This document shows, piece after piece, positions 31,619 through 43,240 of a DNA stretch of 64,000 nucleotides. The notes beneath the pieces were generated by a model. It saw only the letters and a program-made list of their open reading frames with translations. It did no database searches and was not told the DNA's origin. The translations under genes and the position numbers were made by a program. The stretch is from Sanghuangporus weigelae (lineage: Eukaryota > Basidiomycota > Agaricomycetes > Hymenochaetales > Hymenochaetaceae), in NCBI GenBank assembly GCA_033182465.1, contig CP137324.1:1798001-1862000 (forward strand). Direction: 5' to 3'. Each line of letters starts with the position of its first letter. Position 1 is the stretch's first letter.

Positions 31619-33406
31619 TGTAGTGGGTGGTGTGTGTCTCTAAAGGCGCTACTAATGTCCGTCCTACTAAGGGTGCTGAATGTATGAAGAAACCTCTGAA
31701 AACGAGATGCCAACACTATCAGACTCTGAATCCTCACTACCTAGCAGATGCCAGGAACCGTCGGAGACGTAATGGATGGGTCTAGGGATGCCACAGTATG
31801 AAAGGAATGAGCTAATAGGGCCGCCGCTCGAAAGGGGAGATCATAGGAGGCTGCCAATGTGGTATAAACTCGGTCACAGGATTAGCAGGAGCGTATAAGA
31901 TGAATATAAGGGATAAAATGAAGCAAGTGAGTGGAGAAGGTGCTGATGAGTTGTCTAGTACTATGCCTGTGTTGCCAAGGGGTTGCCAACGTCAAATAGG
32001 GGGGTACAGGAATGAGGGGGAGGCTGTACGAATCCGCTGAAGTAGCGTAAACGCAATAGATGAAAGGAAAGGACCATACAAGATGAATATATGGACTAAG
32101 CTAGAATGGAAGGGTGGAAAGGGCGCTGCAGAGGAGTCTGATAGGAAGCCTGGGTCACCAAAGGGTCGCCGACATTAGATAGAGGGGTGCTGACAAGATA
32201 AAAGAGGCATGGAGGAAGCTTAGGGTTAAATTCTGAGCTTCTACACACTCGCTAAATGTTAGAGCGGCCAAGGCGTATCAGAGGTGGCAAAGGCAAGTAG
32301 AATGATGAATCAAGCAAGAGGAGATGTCAAGGATAATATATAGTCAAGGGGGAGGCTCAGAGTGAGAGATATCTCGAACTCCGGCGCTCGGTCTAGTACA
32401 TGCTCTCTCAGATGATGGTCTCTCGTCTACCAACCTAATATAAGCTCTATATATACTCTGCTGCTGTCGCCGATATGTTCTACTGTCTGACAATATCTCC
32501 TGAGTCATCTGGGCTGCTAAGGGCCACTGCTGGAGTGCCCAGGTGAAATCTGTAAGCGGCAATGTGAGCTAGGCATCCAATGGCATGGAATATCAAGTAT
32601 CTACAATAATACAGGCGCCAGCAGAGTTTGGCTTGGCGGTGCAAGTCGGCAGCTTGGCACGCCGATATACCACATGCCTACCTTCCATACATGGTCTAAT
32701 GGGGGCCGCTGCATCAGGGGGAAGTCGGGAAACGTCGGAGCTGATAATTGGAGGCTAATATCGTGTATATGAGACAAGGGGCGCATCAGTCAGTGTTCCT
32801 GAGGTGTCCGATGTGCCGGCGGCACTCAATACAGAGTGTGGGCGATCCCTAGTGACTAATATGAGTGGCTGGAGCAGCAGTGCTGCAAGGGACTGCCGGA
32901 CTGGTAGCAGATACGTCGTAATGAGGCATGTAAGCACATATGACAATGTATAGCTCCCTAGGCAATGGGGGACTGCTTGGTAAGCTCTAGGAGGCATCGG
33001 CAAAGGTACCTGAGGATGTCTGAGTGTCCGCCGCATTGATCGGCGCCATGGGGGGCCAACTCGAGGGCATCTAGAGTTGCTGCAAGGCCGTACATACGGT
33101 AAATCATAAGATCGGCAGCCTGTAGTCACTGAGGGATGTGTCCTATAGTGCCTGGTGCTGGGTAGGAGTTGTTGGCAGACCTGACTGAGTGTCGGAGAGC
33201 TATTGGTGGATTGATCTGGGCCTTAGGAGAGCGTTGTAGTACAGTGCATGTGCTGAAATCGGTAGAAATGTACTCAAATAGTGTCTGGAGTGCAGTAGGA
33301 GTGTGCCCTTATACTCTCAGGTGTAGGCAGTGCTGGGATATGGTATCTATAGTAAGCGGGAGCCATAGTATGAGTGTACTAGCACAGGAGGGGTCAGTGC
33401 ACTACA
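31619..33406. repeat. LTR-like repeat family A, copy A1 (1788 bp)
   Basis: It starts TGTAGTGGGTGGTGTG and ends GTCAGTGCACTACA, giving TG...CA ends. GCGC lies on both sides (31615-31618 and 33407-33410). It is inserted in copia-2 gag. Together with A2 and A3 it defines a family with no shared convincing ORF; one - strand frame (about 32755-33129) is partly conserved in A2 but shows no domain. I interpret it as a long solo LTR; a non-autonomous large-LTR derivative is the alternative. A TATATATAG box occurs on the - strand near 32450. Confidence 0.7.
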
Positions 33407-34066
33407 GCGCAGTTGGATTGTCCTGCTCATTGATCTTCTAAAGCTCAGTCTACATTTTAACTGGATCATCCATGTAGTCTTGCACCATGACCTGCATGCT
33501 ATACTCAATTCTCTGATAGAACAGGCCAGCAGCTTGCTCAGCCTTCTCTTCCCAGAGTTGAACAGCATCATCTGGAGTACTAGGCTTAACTTTCTGACCA
33601 GAGGTCAGGCACCACAACTTCTTGACTTGAAGTGTAGCACGCATATCATGCTTCCAGACAGAGTAATTGCTATTATTAAGCTTAATGATAGTGGATAGCG
33701 TCTCAGAGGTGACAGGATCAGACATGATTGTTAAAATGAGGTGTGGATAAGAGTGGACAGATGATACTCAGAAGAAATAAGCAGTGAGGGAGTAATGAGA
33801 AAGAGAGTGCTAACAAATTTATGCCTGGAGGTGACAGATCAATGCCAACCAGTGCAGTCTACTACAGTCACTGAAGTATACACAGATTTGCCATAAGACA
33901 GTGCTGGTCTGTTGGTCTACTAAGACCTCGCAGGCACCGCTAACTGAAAGAGGCTCTAGACTTAAGTAGACACTCAAAGAGCAACTACAACCAGCAAACT
34001 AAGGCTGGGCAGGCAGTCTGTAGGCTAGGCTGATCCAACAACAGTGATGAAGCCACACACCAATTA

Positions 34067-35150
34067 CAGCCGTTTGCAAAAGTAATGAGAATCATGTGAT
34101 TTCACCACTTTTCTCGTCATGAGAGCCTCAAAACATAGATAAAATCATATCTCACCCAAATCTCAACTGTTTCACATCATCTAAGTTGCTAAATTCATCT
34201 TTTCAAAAGGGCTTTCGCTTAAAGAAAACTGTAGAGAAAATAGAGCGAAAAATGACCCTAAAATGGCGAAAATATTGGTTTTTGCCTCTTCCTTGCATGT
34301 GCAATTTTTTCTGTGATCCCTGCTGGTCCAGAACCTCCCCAAAGCTATCCAGAATGATAATATGATTATAAAATGAATTTACAGACTGAGTTTGAGTTGA
34401 ATTGTGTACCAGAATGTGCTGCTTTGAGGCATGCCTGAATTACTCAAAACTCATCATTTCCCCCTAGCCTCCCAGGCTCCAGGAAAAATTCTTACAGGCC
34501 AGATTCATGCATGTAAATTCATTTTAGGTGTAATAGACTAGGTTTGTGTACTAGCTAAGGCCTCAGCATCCACTGGTGAGCTGGGCTGAACAAGTGATTC
34601 TGGTTGTATGCATCATTTTAGACAGCATCTTCCCAGCTCACCAGTGAATGCTGAGGCCTTAGCTAGTACACAAACCTAGTCTATTATATCCAAAATGAAT
34701 TTACATGCATGAATCTGGCCTGTAAGAATTTTTCCTGGAGCCTGGGAGGCTAGGGGGAAATGATGAGTTTTGAGTAATTCAGGCATGCCTCAAAGCAGCA
34801 CATTCTGGTACACAATTCAACTCAAACTCAGTCTGTAAATTCATTTTATAATCATATTATCATTCTGGATAGCTTTGGGGAGGTTCTGGACCAGCAGGGA
34901 TCACAGAAAAAATTGCACATGCAAGGAAGAGGCAAAAACCGATATTTTCGCCATTTTAGGGTCATTTTTCGCTCTATTTTCTCTACAGTTTTCTTTAAGC
35001 GAAAGCCCTTTTGAAAAGATGAATTTAGCAACTTAGATGATGTGAAACAGTTGAGATTTGGGTGAGATATGATTTTATCTATATTTTGAGGCTCTCATGA
35101 CGAGAAAAGTGATGAAATCACATGATTCTCATTACTTTTGCAAACAGCTG
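34067..35150. mobile_element. Palindromic TA-element P, copy P1 (1084 bp)
   Basis: Two inverted arms of 519 bp (34067-34585 and 34632-35150) surround a 46-bp loop (34586-34631). The element is flanked by TA and starts CAGCCGTTTGC / ends GCAAACAGCTG. It is inserted in the leader of copia-2, where the uninterrupted copia-1 sequence has a single TA. The arms match with very few differences. No ORF. The loop is in the opposite orientation to that in P2 and P3. The size and TA target suggest a non-autonomous Tc1/mariner-class foldback element. Confidence 0.92.
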
Positions 35151-35974
35151 TAACACCAGAGCTGCCAGATACAAAGTGCAGCACAGAGAGGGAACGGATG
35201 GGCGTATTGGTGCACATATTGGCACGCAAATAGGATAATGAGCCAAATCGAACGGTGCAAAGATCACGCAGATCGGATCAGCGAATCGGCGGCAATCAAC
35301 AATTTCCGACAGAACAAGAACAGCCCACAGCGCAGTTAAACCACAGCCTATTGAGCTGAAACTTGGTGGAAGTGTGCAGAGGTATGGGAGCCATATGCAC
35401 ACCAAAGGGCGTCTGGATTGGATCAATGGATGCCGAGAAAATCGGAAATTGGCAAAATGAGGCTCAAAACAGAGAACTGCAATAAGTTGGCGAGTTCTTG
35501 ACCAATTTGGCTAAAACTTCGCGACAACGGGTGTTGTAATAGGCTGAATCTTTTGTGAGAAACGGATCAGCAGTTCCTCCAGAATAGGCAATGCAACTTC
35601 AAAGATAGCCCAAATTGATAGGGCTGTAGCAGCATCAAATTGCGACGGATTGGGCTGAAACTCGGCAGGACAGTAGGCCTATATAAGCCAAGTAAACGTG
35701 CCAAAGGGCGTCGAAAACGGCTGGACAGTTGTGGAGCAATTGAGTGACGAAGTTTGGGGGAGATTTGGCACTGATAACAGCCAAAGAAAGCAGCAGAGGG
35801 CTCTGGGACTGTGGAAACTGCACAGAAGGGTGCAGAAGGTGATGGGAACACTGGGAACACACCAAAAGGCCAGTCCAGAACACCAAAAGCTTCTCTGACA
35901 ACAGCAGCAGCTCTCTAAACCCAAAAACTCAAAAATGCGACAGTGCAGACAGCTAGAGCTTAAGGCTCATAACC

Positions 35975-36124
35975 TGTTAGATCACACAAGTCTAGCAATG
36001 GACTGTGCCGCTTTTACAGAAGATTATATAAGCAGCACATGATCAAGAAAGCGGACATAACAAACAATATAAACAGAATAAGAAACAACAAAATACTAAT
36101 AGCGTTAGAATTACACTTCTAACA
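35975..36124 (-). repeat. 5' LTR of copia-2 (150 bp, zero-module form)
   Basis: On the + strand it runs TGTTAGATCACAC ... ACTTCTAACA. It lacks the whole ~50-bp ATCAAGTGTACTCACC module present once or twice in the other LTRs. Just inside it lies the primer site, readable on the - strand as GGTTATGAGCC. Confidence 0.9.
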
Positions 36125-36359
36125 TTCACTTTCTTCTACACATATATCACACTCTAAGACCCCAAAGACTTGTTAATACTGTGCCGCAAATACCACACCA
36201 TACTTTATTGTTTATACTTTGTCACATTACAACTTACCAACTACTATGTCAGTCATCTGAGTAGATATCGGCACTCTGAAGCCTGGACCCAGACTCTCTG
36301 ATGGGTCTCTAGATTCCCTTATTGACATTTCATACTGCTAGAAACCACTACAATTTGTT

Positions 36360-38237
36360 TCAAGCTAACGAACGGTTGTGTACCTTTATCCTAGACATTT
36401 CATGATGTGTACTCCATTGCTCAGGCTTTGCTGAAGTGGTCGAACTCCCAATTAGAGTTCATCAATTGGTACATCCATTTGAGTACTCCATTCGCATTGC
36501 TCACTGACCTGACTGTGCCCCTTGGAGGACTCTTCCTGGACAGTTTTCATATTGTTTCACAGTTTCTTACAGTCCACTTGACCCTTGCCTTGTTGGTGAA
36601 ACTCCTGTAAACTGTCTGTTAGCAGAGAAGTGTCACAGTTCAAATTTGGGGCTGTTCTGTAAGTTAAGACAAGGAGACTGGGAGAGGGTGACCTTGAACA
36701 AAGATAAAAGAGGTTCTGAAGTAATGAGATAGGTTCTGGAGTCAATCCAGAAGGAAAGGGTGAGTTGAGACTTTGAAGGCTGTTAATGTATGCAAGGGTG
36801 GAGATTTGGAGTAGGGGGGAAGTGATGAAGCAAGTGGGATAAGTTAAAACAAGGAGGGGATCAGTGGTGGTAATATAAAGACTAAAAGACTTCCTCCAGA
36901 TAATCCAATGGTGGATTCAAACCCTGGGGACAAAGAGAAAGCGAGACAATGAGACAAAGCTTAGAGAGTGATACTCCAAGTGAAGAACAATATAATAATA
37001 ATTCTATATGAGGATCCGATATAATATGATAAGTTACAATGTGATGCAAGGTGATATGATGTGAAACAAAGTGATATGCTGAAGACTTAGATGAGACAAA
37101 ATGTAACAAGTGTAGAGATGAGAGAGGAGTATCCCTAGTAGCAACATAAGTCAAACTGATCATACAGAACTTGGATACAACTACAAGACAGAGAACATAA
37201 GATGTATAGCACAGAACTATCATATATTTGAGAGAGACGATAGAGTCAAGTGAGTATAGAGAGAGTCAAATAGAACTTCAACTGTAGCTAGCCGGAGAGA
37301 CTGAGCTGGACTGGAACTAGGCTTCTAGTCTATACTGAACTGAACCTCAACTACATGAATAGCTTGTCTATTTATAACATTGTCCAAATCTGAGCCTTTA
37401 AAGCATCAGGGAGCATAATGAAGAGGAACCAGAAGAGCTTATTGCAAAGAGATACATGAAAACAAAAGATAAAGTATGCATATTAGAAAAGTGGCAAGCA
37501 TATTAGAAGGTGGTGAGCATAAAATCATAGAACATATTACAGATAAAAGGGATGCATGTCAAACATAAAGAGAAAAAGTTAGGATCAACACATCAGATCG
37601 AAGCTTGGGAGATGTCAGGAGTTGGTTTCAAATCCTACAATTCATTTCTTCAGCCAGGTGAGTGATAGAGCGAGTCAGCCAAGCTGTCCTTTGTAGGGTC
37701 AAATGGGTGGCTCAGATATCAGTTCTAAGTCTTTGTTAGATTCCTGAGTATCAAACACATGTCCCCACTTACAAATTGACTGAGAGTAGCTTCAGTAATT
37801 GTTTCTACTTTTAAACAAGCTGATCCACATATGACCTCACTGTTACAATGTGGAACCCAGCAGAATACGTATCACGTGCTTAATTTTGAACTTAGCACGT
37901 TTGATCTCTCTTCATTGGTTTCACACTCCTTACTATGATTTTATTCTGTTTCACAGTCCCTTACAGTCCACTAGACTTCTGTCTTATTAGTTTCACGCTC
38001 TTTGCTGTGGTTTCATTGTGTTTCACTTCACAACTGGTTACAATCCTCCCCCAGACCCAGATCACTCATTTTGTATATGTTTTGATCCTTAGTAGTCTAT
38101 AAAAACTGCCCAGATATTATAGTTTTTTGATAGAGAATAGCAGAGATCCGTTCAGCGCCACCATCTACTGTCTCAAAGCCTCTCAGACCATTTCTGTCAC
38201 TTATAGAAGGTTATAGTTCTACCTCCAGGTGACTCGC
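36360..38237 (+). repeat. LTR-like repeat C, copy C1, interrupted by solo LTR B2
   Basis: The flanks 36360-36596 and 37915-38237 resemble, in order, 40490-40664 and 42171-42480. Shared blocks include GAGGACTCTTC, a repeated TTTCACACTCCTT-like motif and a TATA box (TCTATAAAAAC, about 38096-38106). These are two diverged copies of one LTR-like unit, each split by a later solo LTR. Ends are not resolved. 36125-36359 holds nothing recognisable. Confidence 0.5.
36597..37914 (-). repeat. Solo LTR, family B, copy B2 (1318 bp)
   Basis: It has the same TGAAACTCCTGT start and ...TCTTCA end as B1, with its own 4-bp duplication TTGG (36593-36596 and 37915-37918). Compared with B1 nearly every CpG has become TpG or CpA and the copy is AT-shifted, so it is older or has been more heavily methylated. 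Non-coding. Confidence 0.75.
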
Positions 38238-39852
38238 TGTAGTGGGTGATGTGTGTCTCTGAAGGTGCTACCAATGTCCATCCTACTAAAGGTGTTGAAT
38301 GTATAAAGAAACCTCCGAAAACGAGATGCCGACGCTATCAGACTCTAAATCCCCACTATCTAGCAGATGCCAGGGACTGTCGGAGATGTGATGGATGGGT
38401 CTAGGGATGCCAAAGTATGAAAGGGATAAGCTAATAGGGCCGCCGCTCAAAAGGGGGGATCACAGGAGGCTGTCGATGTGGTAGAAACTCAGATACAGGA
38501 TCATCAGGAGCGTATAAGATAAATATAAGGGATAAAATAGAGTGAGTGGGTAAAGAAGGTGCCGATGGGTCGTCTGGTAGAATGCCTGTGTCGCCAAATA
38601 GCTGGCAACATCAAATAAAGGGTGCAGGAGTGAGGAGGACGCCGCACAAATCCGCTGATGTAGCGTAAATGCAATGGATGTAAGAGTGGCAGAGCTGTAT
38701 CAGAGGTGGCAAAGGCAAGTAGAATGATGAATCAAACAAGAAGAGATATCAGGGATAGTATATAGTCAAAGGGGAGGCTCAGTACATGAGGGGAGGCTCA
38801 GAGTGAGGGATATCTCGAACTCCGGCGCTTGGTCTGGTACATACTCTGCTCCTTCTAAACTTAGCTGTCGTCTACCAACCTAATATAAGCTCTATATATA
38901 CTCTGCTGCTGTTGCCAACACATTCTACTGTCTGACAACATCTCCTGAGTCATCTGGGTTGCCAAGGGCCACTGCCGGAGCGCCCAGATGAAATCTGAAA
39001 GTGGCAATGTGAGAGGGGGCATTCAATAGCATAGAATATCTAGTATCTGCAATAATACAGGCGCCAGCGGAGTTAGGCTTGGTGGTGCAAGTTGGCAGCT
39101 TGGCACGCTGATGTACCACATGCCTACCTTCTATACATGGTCTAATGGGGGCCGCCGCATCAGGGGGAAGTCTGGAAACGTCGGAGTCAATGATCGGAGG
39201 TTAATATCGCATATATAAGACAAAGAGTGCATCAGTCAGTGTCACTGAGGTGTCCGATGCATCAGCGGCACATAATACAGAGTGTGGGCAATCCTTAGTG
39301 ACTAATATGAGTGGCTGGAGTGGTAGTGCTGCGGGGGACTGCTGGATCAGCACCAGATACATCGTAATGAGGCATGTAAGCACATATGATAATATATAGA
39401 TCCCTAGGCAATGGGGGACTGCTTGGTAAGCTGTAGGAGGCATTGGTGAGAGTACCTGAGGATGTCTAAGTGTCTGCTGCATTGATCGGTGCTATAGGAG
39501 GCCAACTCGGAGGCATTCAGAGTCGCTGCAAGACTGTATATACGGTAAAATATAAGATTGGCAGCCTGTAGTCACTGAGGGATGTGTCCCATAGTGCCTG
39601 GTGCTGGGTAGGAGTTGTCGGCAGGCCTGTCTGAGTGTCGGAGAGCTATCAGCAAATCAATCTGAGCCTTAGAAGGGTGCTGCAGTACAGTACATGTGCT
39701 GGAATCAATGAAGATGTGCTCAAATGGTGTTTCAAGTGCAATAGGAGTATGCGTTCACACTCTGAGGTGTAGGCGGCACTGGGATATGGTATCTGCAGTG
39801 GGAGGGAACCATAGTATGAGTGTACTAGCACAGGAGGGGTCAGTGCTCTACA
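38238..39852. repeat. LTR-like repeat family A, copy A2 (1615 bp)
   Basis: It starts TGTAGTGGGTGATGTG and ends GTCAGTGCTCTACA, parallel to A1 with a few internal losses. The flanks TCGC (38234-38237) and TCAC (39853-39856) are consistent with a decayed 4-bp duplication. It lies at the right edge of repeat C1. Confidence 0.7.
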
Positions 39853-39856
39853 TCAC

Positions 39857-40311
39857 CTTCATTGTTTAGACTGGACCGGACATTCTGAGTGTGATCTCAT
39901 ATACTCTCAGCTTGCCTTCTATCCAATTGACTCATCTCCGAGGTGATCAAGTTACTGAAGTATTCACTTGGTTTATCACAGCATAGTCTGATTAGTCTAC
40001 CAGGTTGATCATTGAGTATTTTATTCTACCTATGTCTATTCTCTCCCCTCTTCTTTAGATTTCTGTCTTACTTAGTTACTAGATCGCACATATAGTTATT
40101 CGTTCATATTCTATCTCTTCGACAGTTTACCCTAGCACCTTCGGCTGGCCTTGCATCAATCAACCACAGCTTGCCCAGTATAGACTAGAGCTTTGGTCCA
40201 GATCAGGGTTATCTGCCAGATTCCCCTCCTTGATTGGCTACCTTGACTTGTTCTTACTCACTCTCTATAGGACTGAATGTTCTAGCCTGCTAGAATCACA
40301 CCCTATAGCAG
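39857..40311 (+). repeat. Diverged repeat E, copy E1 (second copy near 45030-45460)
   Basis: The last ~160 bp (CCTTGACTTGTTCTTACTC ... ATAGGACTGAATG ... AGCCTGCTAG) align with 45300-45420 at perhaps 70 percent by eye. Non-coding, pyrimidine-rich. It may be the interior of the same LTR-like unit as repeat C, since C and E lie next to each other. Confidence 0.45.
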
Positions 40312-40446
40312 CATTAGGAAAACGGTCCAAACTATCCACAGCTATCACAGCTACTTACTATTATAGGCTGCTATATAGTGACCTATAATGGTAAGTAGCT
40401 ATGGTAGCTGTAGATAGCTGTGGATAGTTTGGACTGTTTTTCTGAT
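40312..40446. mobile_element. Small palindromic MITE S, copy S2 (135 bp)
   Basis: The left end CATTAGGAAAACGGTCC and the right end GGACTGTTTTTCTGAT are inverted. The interior CACAGCTATCACAGCTACTTAC block is shared with S1. It is shorter than S1 by one CTACAGCTACC-like unit. Non-coding hairpin. Confidence 0.65.
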
Positions 40447-40489
40447 ATACTAGTCCGATTGTCCATATACTTTATTAATCATATATCAG

Positions 40490-42480
40490 CTGCTGCCAAT
40501 TAGACATTTCTGTATGAGTATGATGCATACCTCAGTCATCAACTTGAGTACGCCTCTCAGAGGACTCTTCATGGATAGTTTTTATCTTATTTTATATTTT
40601 CTTGCTGTACTTTCAACCCTCATTGTGTCGGTTTCATGCTCCTTGTCGTGTTTTCCTTATATCTTGAAAGGATCTGCTCAAAATCAGCCATCAGGATCTA
40701 TGCGATCAACAGATTTACACGATCGGCTTTCTAAACATGACCAATAACTAAGCCAACTATCACGGGCCCAAGCGATCGAGCGGCCCAGGCAACAGTAACC
40801 CGTTACCACCCGAGCGCTAGAAGCACCAAAGTGGATATGTAACCTCACTAACAGCTAACACCACCAACCGCCTATTATCATGGACTACCACTCTAATGCT
40901 GCTGACCAAACAACTAGAACAATCCTAATCAAAGAAGTGATCAAACTTCTTAGAAGTTAAGAAGCATAACTACTAAAGCCTAAATACTAAAAGGCTAAAG
41001 ACTAATAAGGTTTATGGAGACCTCACTGGCATTTCAGCACTGTCAAGTCTGTGCCCAAGTATACATGGTCCTCTATGAGGTATACTATATAGTATGCATG
41101 TCAACCGCTGGCACTCGTGACTGTCATATCAAAACCAAACGACACCTTTAAGATACAATGCATTCCAATCTACCAAATCCAGTAGTACTCAAGAAACGAG
41201 AGGAACTTACAATCACAACTCGAACCCTTCGAACTGTGAACCTGATAACTTGGAGAATGATTGGATGATATAAACCGAAGTTGCACACACCATGTCCAGC
41301 ATCTACGATACAAGCAAACCTCAACTTACCAAGAGATGTGGACCTAGAGGCCAAGCAATTACAACTCCTTATACAATGAAGGATATGGCATTACATTCGA
41401 GACATACAATACGAAGGCAAAGCATGACTAGTCACCAGAACCCAGTAGAACCCGCCAGCAGAACTTATGCAGTTCATGATATACCTTAGACCATACTCTA
41501 CACCGACCTGACATCTTAACACCGATGTGCGAGTTATGCTTACACTCACTGGACCTCGAGATGAATTCTGAAGAGTCACATACCGAGCAGCCTACATCGC
41601 TGCAAGAGCAAAGATGCCACTCAATGACGGCAATGATATCATTATAGAGTACTGACAATGGAGCATTCCATATCGGAACACCACTTCTATTGTCCCAGTC
41701 AGCAACTCCACAGATTTCTGTCATAGTGAAAACGACCTTACAAAGATTAGAGTAAAGTGGAGCGAAGCGCAGCAGGATGACAAAGGAACAGATGTAATGG
41801 TGGAGAAAGGTAGAGTAAAGTGAAGACAGGATGAGTAAGAAATAAGACAGAAAATGGAATATCTAGGAGCATAAATAGCTATAGGATTAGGTCCTCATTT
41901 TCCCATCTTTTGATCCTCTTAACATACTAGTGTAAAGTCCTAACCAGACTATTACTATGTGCTTTGTACTATCATGCTTCTTGGACATCCCAATCTGTTT
42001 TACTATTTCCTCGTATCTGAAAGCATCCATAACTCGGACCGTGACTAGAAAGGCTAGTAAGGGACCGCGTGGTACAGCCAGATGTGGGTAGATAAGATCA
42101 CCTCTGCACAACACACCACTGCTTAGGTAAAAGGATCAAACTGGTGTGACCCTGGGTCTACTCTCTAACATATCTTATGAACTTCAACTCTTATTGTGTC
42201 GGCTTTACACTCCCTGCCATGTTTTCTCTTGTATCTCTCAATCTTCCAACTCTCATTGTGTCAGTTTTATACTCCTTGTTATGTTTTCTCTTTTGTTTCA
42301 TCTCTCTCTTGGATCTAATTTGACTTGTAGTCATAGATCACTTGTTTTGTTCTTGTTTTGCCATCTGGCAGTCTATATAAATAGCTCAGATATCGTACTT
42401 ATTAATAAAGAATACTAGAGATCTGTCTAGTGCTAGCATCTGTTGTTTCAAAGTCATCCAGGATGCTCTAAGCCTCTCTG
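40490..42480 (+). repeat. LTR-like repeat C, copy C2, interrupted by solo gypsy LTR
   Basis: The left part is 40490-40664 and the right part 42171-42480. The right part has TATATAAATAG (about 42374-42384) and AATAAAG (42404-42410) spaced like an LTR promoter and poly-A signal. A CTCATTGTGTCGGTTT motif occurs on both sides of the gypsy LTR and again at about 42235, so a short internal tandem repeat is likely. Confidence 0.5.
40665..42170 (+). repeat. Old solo LTR of the gypsy-1 family (1506 bp)
   Basis: It starts TGAAAGGATCTGC and ends CTCTCTAACA, is colinear with the gypsy-1 LTR in the opposite orientation, and is flanked by TATCT on both sides (40660-40664 and 42171-42175). It differs from the young LTR mainly by C-to-T and G-to-A changes, so it is clearly older. 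The ORF seen in the young LTR is recognisable here but broken. Confidence 0.92.
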
Positions 42481-43240
42481 CTCTCTCAGATAAAGGAAGG
42501 TATGTATTAAAATCAGAGTAAGATGAGTAATATATATGACTTACTACTGAAGCAAGTGTTTTACACTACTTGAGATGAGGAGCAATATCAATGAATTAGG
42601 CAGAGATAGCTATCAAACTAGTGTTTGTATAAAAGAAGATTTCAACTTACTTTGTGAGGTGTTTAGAAGATAAATTAAACTGACACTTGGATAGCTTGTT
42701 TGGCCTTCTTTTATACTCTACAGATGCGGCTATGCTAGACTACTACTATAACTATCTATCTCAGCCTTTGTGCTGTCTACTTTACCTTTCCTTGTCAATT
42801 CTTCTTGTTCCTTATCAATTCCTACTTTCCTTACAAGTTCCTTGCATTTCTTGTCATTTCCGATAACACTGCACATTCTAGAGTGCTTCACCACATTATT
42901 AGCTATTCTGCTATTGTCCTTCTATTTCTGAGCTATACTATTATATTCTGGTCTGTTCTAGTACAGTCTACCTGATGTCCTCAGCTATTCTGCTGATATC
43001 CTCTCTATACTAAGCTCCACTATTTGGTTCTGTTCAGTTTCCATACTGTCTAGTAGTTCTTCCGACTCAGATGGCTGACTAATGCTTTAACTACTATACT
43101 ACTTTGTCTATATGGTCTGGAATGTCTTTACTCTCATCTACTACTTGCAATTGCTTCCTATCTCCTTTTCTGAGAAGATTATTTTGTGTATCTAGTAATC
43201 ATCAATCTCCATAAGTTCTGAGCTTCTGTGCCTGCTCGGT
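42481..43240. other. Unassigned AT-rich sequence
   Basis: There is no open frame of note and no motif. Short TTCTGCTATTCT-like pyrimidine runs suggest a decayed repeat. It leads into the AT-rich coding remnant to its right. Confidence 0.45.

Larger units (their letters stand above)
26093..36124 (-). mobile_element. Ty1/copia retrotransposon copia-2, broken and nested
   Basis: It belongs to the same family as copia-1 and is inverted. The 5-bp target duplication TTCAC (26088-26092 and 36125-36129) is intact, so these are the true ends. On the - strand it holds RNase H and RT (about 26306-27929, with the YVDD site), integrase and protease (about 28956-30160), Gag (31175-33725, interrupted) and a leader. 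It is a fossil with more breaks than copia-1 and an internally rearranged coding region. Five other elements lie inside it: a 209-bp tRNA-bearing insertion, MITE M, a solo copia LTR, repeat A1 and palindrome P1. The 10-kb span is therefore nearly half foreign sequence. Confidence 0.93.

Noticed and set aside
32755-33129. 124-codon - strand ORF in repeat A1 with a related frame in A2
   Set aside because: Only partly conserved, with no domain; A3 is cut before this part. Not enough to claim a gene.
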